Assembly (NCBI GenBank): GCA_963718355.1
Contig: CAVQZA010000010.1
Coordinates: 124,001-188,000, forward strand
Reading direction: 5' to 3'
DNA length: 64,000 nucleotides
DNA from: CAVQZA01 sp963718355
GTDB taxonomy: Bacteria > Actinomycetota > Thermoleophilia > Gaiellales > Gaiellaceae
Below, in pieces: positions 59,682 to 64,000 of this stretch. Numbering within the stretch: position 1 is the first letter of the stretch; every line of letters begins with the position of its first letter. The position numbers and the translations under genes were made by a program. The notes under the pieces were generated by a model, which saw nothing but the letters and a program-made list of their open reading frames with translations, was not told where the DNA came from and did not search any database.

Positions 59682-60737
59682 ATGTTCATCAAGCTCGTCA
59701 ATCACTGGAAGATCGGCGCGCTCGCAATCGCAGCGACGGCCGTCGTGGCCATGGGCGCCTTCGCCTCGGCCGCGAGCCCGGCCTCGCATACGAAGGCCGA
59801 TTCGAAGATCACAGGGGCGGGTAGCTCGTTCGTCTTCCCGCTCGTCTCGCAGTGGATTCCGGCGGTGGGCTCCGCCCTCGGGATCAACCTCACGTACGCG
59901 GCCGTCGGCTCCGGCGCCGGCATTGCACAGATCACCGCGCGGACGGTCGACTTCGGTGCCTCTGACGCCCCGATGACCTCGGATCAGTTCTCGGCCTGCA
60001 AGGGCTGCGTTCAGATTCCGTGGGCGCTCGCGGCGACGTCGATCCCGTACAACCTGCCCGGCCTGACCAAGCAGGTGAAGCTCACCGGTCCCGTGATCGC
60101 CGGCATCTACCTCGGCCAGATCACGACCTGGAACGCCCCGGCGATCCGGAAGCTGAACCCGGGCGTCTCGCTGCCCTCGACGAAGATCACCCCCGTCTAC
60201 CGCAGCGACAACTCGGGCACGAGCTACAACTTCACCGACTACCTCTCGACGGTCAGCCCGGCCTGGAAGGCCAAGATCGGCACGGGCGTCAACGCGAGCT
60301 GGCCGACGGGTGTCGGCGGCAAGGGCTCCTCGGGCGTCGCCGGCGTGATCAAGAGCACCGTCGGCTCGATCGGCTACGTCGACATCGCCTACGCCCTCAG
60401 CAACAAGCTGCAGGTCGCAGCTGTGAAGAACAAGTCCGGCGTCTACGCCCAGCCCGGGCTCCGCGGCATCGCGGCGGCCGGCGCGACGGTGAAGTCGGTG
60501 CCGTCGAACAACGAGCTCCATATCGTCGATCCGGCGGGCGCGCCTAAGGCGTACCCGATCTGCACGTTCACCTACGTGATCCTGCCGACGAGCTCGTCGA
60601 AGGCGGTGGATCTCCGCAGGCTCGTGTTCTGGGCGCTGACCAAGGGCCAGACCTTCGGCCCGAAGCTCCTGTTCTCGCCGATCCCGAAGATCGTCCTCGC
60701 GGCATCGGAGAAGACCCTCAAGCAGGTCCAGAGCTAG
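59682..60737 (+). CDS. pstS: Phosphate ABC transporter substrate-binding protein
   Basis: 351 residues from ATG 59682 with AGGAGGG upstream. Signal segment (KIGALAIAATAVVAMGAFAS), then phosphate-binding loops ITGAGSSFVFPLVSQW, AVGSGAGIAQITARTVDFGASDAPMT, and RSDNSGTSYNFTDYL. No lipobox Cys is evident, so it may be secreted freely or anchored by its signal helix. First of pstS-C-A; likely PhoP-activated through the upstream repeats. Confidence 0.95.
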   Translation: MFIKLVNHWKIGALAIAATAVVAMGAFASAASPASHTKADSKITGAGSSFVFPLVSQWIPAVGSALGINLTYAAVGSGAGIAQITARTVDFGASDAPMTSDQFSACKGCVQIPWALAATSIPYNLPGLTKQVKLTGPVIAGIYLGQITTWNAPAIRKLNPGVSLPSTKITPVYRSDNSGTSYNFTDYLSTVSPAWKAKIGTGVNASWPTGVGGKGSSGVAGVIKSTVGSIGYVDIAYALSNKLQVAAVKNKSGVYAQPGLRGIAAAGATVKSVPSNNELHIVDPAGAPKAYPICTFTYVILPTSSSKAVDLRRLVFWALTKGQTFGPKLLFSPIPKIVLAASEKTLKQVQS

Positions 60738-60750
60738 AGTCGCGCCAAGC

Positions 60751-61716
60751 GTGTCGACGCTCGATCCTGCACCGAATCGCGGAGGCCTCTTCGGAGGCCT
60801 CCGCGTTCGTCGTCCCGGGGACCTGATCTTCAGGCTCATGACCCTGCTCGCCGCAATCGCGGTGGTCGCGGTCGTGATCCTGATCGTCTACGAGGTGGTC
60901 CGGCAGGCCCGGCCTGCGATCCAGCACTTCGGGATCTCGTTCGTCTGGACGGACGTCTGGAATCCGATCTCGGGCGCGTTCGGCGCCTGGCAGTTCATCG
61001 TCGGCACGATCGTGAGCTCGTTCTTCGCGATCCTGCTTGCGACGCCGCTCTCGATCGCGATCGCGCTCTTTCTGACCGAGCTCGCACCGAAATGGCTGCG
61101 CGGCCCGGTCGCGACGCTGGTGGAGCTGCTCGCCGCGATCCCGAGCGTGGTGCTCGGTCTCTGGGGCATTCTCGTGCTCGGGCCGGTGCTCGACTCGACG
61201 ATCGAGCCGTGGCTCAACAGCTGGTTTGGCTGGATACCACTGTTCTCGGGCGACCCGTCGCCGGTCGGGATGCTCAACGCGATCCTGATCCTCACGATCA
61301 TGATCGTGCCGATCGTCTCTGCGATCACGCGCGAGCTGTTCCTGCGCGTGCCGAAGGAGCTGAAGGAGGGCTCACTCGGACTCGGCACGACGCGGTGGGA
61401 GGCGATCCGGGGCGTTGTGATCCCGTACTGCGCGCCGGGCATCGTCGCCGCGGTGATCCTCGGCATCGGCCGCGCCGTCGGCGAGGCGATCGCGATCGCT
61501 CAGGTCAGCGGCAACGGCACGACGATCCAGCGCTCGCTCTTCGCGCCCACGAACACGCTGGCCGCGAAGATCGCGAACAGCTACCAGGGCGCCGCCACCA
61601 AGCTCGAGGGCGATTCGCTGCTCTACCTGGCCTTGATCCTTCTCATCCTCGCTCTCTTCACGAACGGCGCTGCGCAGGTCGTGATCCGCCGCGCCGAGAA
61701 GCGAGGGGTGCTGTAG
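60751..61716 (+). CDS. pstC: Phosphate ABC transporter permease PstC
   Basis: 321 residues, six membrane helices, PstC features FSFVWTDVWNP-like WNPISGAFGAWQFIVGTI, LLAAIPSVVLGLWGILVLGP and the EAA-type loop KEGSLGLGTTRWEAIRGVVI. Starts 13 bases after pstS. Its stop TAG overlaps the pstA GTG by one base. Confidence 0.95.
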   Translation: MSTLDPAPNRGGLFGGLRVRRPGDLIFRLMTLLAAIAVVAVVILIVYEVVRQARPAIQHFGISFVWTDVWNPISGAFGAWQFIVGTIVSSFFAILLATPLSIAIALFLTELAPKWLRGPVATLVELLAAIPSVVLGLWGILVLGPVLDSTIEPWLNSWFGWIPLFSGDPSPVGMLNAILILTIMIVPIVSAITRELFLRVPKELKEGSLGLGTTRWEAIRGVVIPYCAPGIVAAVILGIGRAVGEAIAIAQVSGNGTTIQRSLFAPTNTLAAKIANSYQGAATKLEGDSLLYLALILLILALFTNGAAQVVIRRAEKRGVL

Positions 61717-62603
61717 TGGCGACCGTCCCGCTCAGCCTCGAGCCCTCGAAGCGCCTGCGGCGGCGGAAGCGCACGGAGAAGGTCCTCGCCGTGCTCGCCA
61801 CCCTCGCCGCGGTGCTCGCCGTCTCGGTGCTCGTGCTCGTCGTCTGGGCGGTGCTCAGGCGCGGCGCCGCGGCCTTCTCCTGGGACTTCTTCACGAAGTC
61901 GCAGGCCGTGTTCGGGCAGTCGGGTGGCGGAGTCGCGCCGGCGATCATCGGCACGCTCGTCCTCGTCTTCTGGGCAACGGTGCTCGCGGTGCCGATCGGG
62001 GTGCTCGTGGCGATCTACGTCTCGGAGTTCTCGAGCGCGAGCTCCGCGCGCGTGATCAGGATCACACTCGACATCCTGAACGGAGTGCCCGCGATCGTGA
62101 TCGGCATCTTCGTTTTCGGGCTGCTCGTCGTCGGGCACGGCCAGAGCGGCATCTACGGCTCGTTCGCCCTCGCGATCATGATGATCCCGATGATCTCGCG
62201 CGCGACCACGGAGGTGCTCGCGCTCGTGCCTCGCTCGCTGCGCGAGGCCAGCCTCGGCCTCGGTGTCAGCCGCTGGCGCACCGTTGTCTCCATCGTCCTG
62301 CCGGCCGCGGTCGGCGGCATCATCACGGGCACGATCCTCGCCGTGGCGCGCATCGCGGGTGAGACCGCGCCGCTCCTCTTCACCTCGTCGATCGCCGCCA
62401 ACACCGTGAGCTGGAACGCAAGCCAGCCCCTCAACTCCCTGCCGCTGACGATCTACCAGTACTCGGAGTCGCCGAGCCCGCAGGATCACGAGCAGGCCTG
62501 GGCCGCCGCCCTCCTGCTGATGCTGTTCGTCCTGATCCTGAGCGTCACGGCCCGCTCGCTGTTCGCGTGGCGCCAGCGCCGCACGGGCGCGACCGGCGGC
62601 TAG
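61716..62603 (+). CDS. pstA: Phosphate ABC transporter permease PstA
   Basis: 295 residues from the GTG sharing one base with the pstC stop. PstA markers are GGVAPAIIGTLVLVFWATVL, DILNGVPAIVIGIFVFGLLV, REASLGLGVSRWRTVVSIVL and ARIAGETAPLLFTS. Cytoplasmic N-terminus is Arg/Lys-rich. The expected pstB ATPase and phoU do not follow; a GNAT gene starts 55 bases later. Confidence 0.95.
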   Translation: MATVPLSLEPSKRLRRRKRTEKVLAVLATLAAVLAVSVLVLVVWAVLRRGAAAFSWDFFTKSQAVFGQSGGGVAPAIIGTLVLVFWATVLAVPIGVLVAIYVSEFSSASSARVIRITLDILNGVPAIVIGIFVFGLLVVGHGQSGIYGSFALAIMMIPMISRATTEVLALVPRSLREASLGLGVSRWRTVVSIVLPAAVGGIITGTILAVARIAGETAPLLFTSSIAANTVSWNASQPLNSLPLTIYQYSESPSPQDHEQAWAAALLLMLFVLILSVTARSLFAWRQRRTGATGG

Positions 62604-62658
62604 CCGCCACTTCGACGACTGTCGGATTCCCGACGACGAGCCGCACCGGGGGCGGCCT

Positions 62659-63219
62659 ATGATCGGCTCTGTGGGCCTCCGACTTGAGACGGCCCGCCTG
62701 GTCATTCGCACCTTCGACCATGGCGACGCCGACGCGTGGATCGCGATGTTGAGCGACCCGGAGGTACGCCGGTTCCTTCCGCTCGGACCGGTCGCTACGA
62801 CGGAGACGTTTGAGCGCGCGCTGGAGTCGCGGCACACGATGGAGCGCGAGATCAGCTACGCGATGTGGGCCGCGGAAGAGCGGACGACAGGCAGGTTCAT
62901 CGGACAATGCGGCCTTCGTCCGGCAAACTCGATGGACGAGAACGCGGGGTCGGAGACCGACCTCGGATACCACTTCGCGCGAGCCTCCTGGAACAGGGGG
63001 TTTGCTACAGAGGCGGCAGTCGCAGTGCTCGCGCACGGTCTCGGGACGCTCGGTCTCGACAGCATCATGGCTGTCGCCGCGCCCGAAAACATCGGTTCGT
63101 GGCGGGTCATGGAGAAGGCGGGAATGCGCTATGAGGGTCGCGCCGAGTACTACGGGACGAAGGGCCTGAAGAAGTACGTCGCCGAGCGGGAATGGTGGAG
63201 CTTGCCATTCGTCCCGTGA
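62659..63219 (+). CDS. GNAT-family N-acetyltransferase (RimJ/RimL-like)
   Basis: 186 residues. ETARLVIRTFDHGDADAWIAML is the usual RimJ-type start, FIGQCGLRPAN and DLGYHFARASWNRGFATEA form the acetyl-CoA-binding strand and loop, and VAAPENIGSWRVMEKAGMRYEG the final motif. Substrate could be an N-terminal residue of a protein or an amine. Apparently a chromosomal gene unrelated to phosphate. Confidence 0.92.
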   Translation: MIGSVGLRLETARLVIRTFDHGDADAWIAMLSDPEVRRFLPLGPVATTETFERALESRHTMEREISYAMWAAEERTTGRFIGQCGLRPANSMDENAGSETDLGYHFARASWNRGFATEAAVAVLAHGLGTLGLDSIMAVAAPENIGSWRVMEKAGMRYEGRAEYYGTKGLKKYVAEREWWSLPFVP

Positions 63220-63297
63220 GCCGCGTCCGTGTTCAGATGCACCCGCGGCTCGAGCCGGCCGCTAGCCCGTAGGGGGACGACCGTTGCCCCTTCCCCA

Positions 63298-63321
63298 GTG
63301 TTCAGGAATGCCCCAGAACAC
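63298..63321. repeat. REP-like palindrome after DsrE copy B
   Basis: GTGTTCAGG (63298-63306), loop AATGCC, CCAGAACAC (63313-63321): a 9-bp inverted repeat with one mismatch, the counterpart of the element at 54907-54931 and in the same orientation relative to the gene. Confidence 0.65.
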
Positions 63322-63344
63322 GAAGCGCGAGGCACGTTCGTCGG

Positions 63345-63707
63345 CTAGTAGCTGAAGACTGTCGTGTCGTCGCCGGCCCACTCCCACATCGGCGTCGCGC
63401 CTGCGACTTTCACGTTGCCGACCTTCTCGTCATCCGTGAGCCCCCGGGCATTGAGGCAGATCGGGCAGAGCCAGAGCTCCCCGCCACCGTCGGTGAACTG
63501 CTGGAACAGTCGCTCCAGCGGCGGGCAGCCGTCGCAAGCCTCGCCTTTCGCCTCACCCGGCAGCGCAAGACGCACTGCGTCCTTCGTGGCCCAGATGACG
63601 ACGGACTTGCCTTGGTCGAGCGCAGCGGTCGCGACGAGAAACGCGACCGTCACCCGCTCCGCGTCCTCCATTCCGGTCGCGAGATTGACGAGCACCTTTC
63701 CGGCCAC
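63345..63707 (-). CDS. DsrE-like small protein, copy B
   Basis: 120 residues from GTG with AAAGGAG upstream. Differs from copy A by five residues (A5V, T-to-D in LTDDEK, and three in WEWAGDDTTV) and, by my count, about 23 of 363 bases. CDGCPP and CPIC are conserved. Located outside the island and in inverted orientation relative to copy A. Confidence 0.85.
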   Translation of the reverse strand: MAGKVLVNLATGMEDAERVTVAFLVATAALDQGKSVVIWATKDAVRLALPGEAKGEACDGCPPLERLFQQFTDGGGELWLCPICLNARGLTDDEKVGNVKVAGATPMWEWAGDDTTVFSY

Positions 63708-63727
63708 GCAGGCTCCTTTCTTCGGCG

Positions 63728-63756
63728 ACTAAAGACGATAAAAACCTAATTGACAA
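63728..63756 (-). promoter_or_regulatory. Predicted promoter of DsrE copy B
   Basis: On the minus strand TTGTCA (63756-63751) and TTTAGT (63733-63728) are 17 bases apart in an unusually AT-rich stretch, about 20 bases before the start codon. Copy A differs here, so the two copies may be expressed differently. Confidence 0.5.
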
Positions 63757-63828
63757 CCGCAAACCTACAACGCAGACGCGCCGACGCGGAGCACCTGGCA
63801 ACGGGACTTCGGCCTGCCCCCAGCGTTC

Positions 63829-64000
63829 AGCTGACGATCTTGATCTTGTCCGATCGGTTCGGCCCCCGCCTGCTCGATCCAACCGCGCATTTCCTCGAGG
63901 TTGATCGCGCACCCGCAGCATTCCCCGGAACGGGGTGACGACCCTGATGCCGACGTACGGCAACTCGGGCCGCTCCTCGACTCTGGCCGACTGTACGATC
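63829..64000 (-). pseudogene. GyrI-like (effector-binding) domain gene fragment, frameshifted and truncated
   Basis: Entering from the window edge, one frame reads VEERPELPYVGIRVVTPFRG, the start of a GyrI/AraC-effector-binding domain. After RVRDQ the sense continues only in another frame (LEEMRGWIEQAGAEPIG), explained by one extra C near 63900. The similarity then stops at the DsrE cassette boundary. Either decayed or a sequencing error plus truncation. Confidence 0.5.

Larger units (their letters stand above)
63293..63828 (-). repeat. DsrE cassette, copy B (536 bp; copy A at 54402-54936)
   Basis: Read leftward, the unit begins GAACGCTGG (63828-63820) and ends GAACACTGGGG (63303-63293). It has the same layout and length as copy A: left motif, promoter region, DsrE gene, REP-like palindrome, right motif. 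It directly adjoins a broken GyrI-like gene on its 5' side. Confidence 0.7.

Overview
The window is very GC-rich DNA with overlapping reading frames, leaderless-looking promoters and actinobacterial gene types (PHO-box-like GTTCACC repeats, a trp leader peptide, a trpCF fusion, full anti-SD AGGAGG sites). Together these suggest a soil-type actinobacterium, probably of the Thermoleophilia (Gaiellales or Solirubrobacterales). That placement is an inference from gene content; there is no rRNA or tRNA gene in the window.

Region 1 (1-29.4 kb) looks like one large metabolic neighbourhood for choline-type compounds and one-carbon units. It starts with a Pot/Afu-type ABC importer, a glycerophosphodiester phosphodiesterase, a HAD hydrolase, an EamA permease and glycerol kinase. 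A leftward cluster then joins formate-tetrahydrofolate ligase (fhs) to a glycine-betaine ABC importer (ATPase, double permease, binding protein). To its right, 12.9-29.4 kb is a long, tightly overlapping rightward gene series. It encodes an IclR regulator with a palindromic operator, a corrinoid protein, a methyl-THF:corrinoid methyltransferase, a ferredoxin-type corrinoid activator, a DUF1638 protein, a non-pyrrolysine MttB/MtgB-family methyltransferase, a CBS protein, betaine-aldehyde dehydrogenase, a choline-dehydrogenase-type GMC enzyme, a short cyclodeaminase/cyclohydrolase, a dimethylglycine/sarcosine oxidoreductase and ETF beta and alpha. Read as a pathway: choline to betaine, betaine demethylated onto corrinoid and THF, dimethylglycine and sarcosine oxidised with electrons to ETF, and C1 units leaving through 10-formyl-THF and Fhs.

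Region 2 (29.4-44.8 kb) is ordinary chromosome: a cold-shock-domain protein, infA, cspA with a clear terminator, an ion channel, an AlgH-type protein and an ATP-grasp enzyme. The trp operon (trpE-G-D-CF-B, then trpA beyond an inserted opposite-strand gene) is preceded by a 23-residue Trp-rich leader peptide and an attenuator. Next come an M42 peptidase, a thiolase, a PhoP/PhoR-like pair with a PHO-box-like repeat between the genes, UppP and a PHP-domain protein.

Region 3 (44,820-59,580) is an integrated genomic island bounded by a perfect 20-bp direct repeat with a tyrosine integrase at its right end. Its core is an XRE repressor, three MerR/Xis-type HTH proteins, a DUF3631-type ATPase, a SWIM protein, a stand-alone M41-like metallopeptidase and the integrase. 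Its cargo includes three different beta-propeller proteins that appear exported or membrane-anchored, several tiny or decayed genes, and a DsrE-like gene. The island appears to have integrated inside the PHO-box repeat array in front of pstS.

Region 4 (59.6-64 kb) is pstS-pstC-pstA without pstB, a GNAT acetyltransferase, and a second, nearly identical copy of the DsrE-like gene. Both DsrE copies lie in a unit of about 535 bp bounded by short direct repeats and a REP-like palindrome. The second copy abuts a broken GyrI-like gene at the window end.
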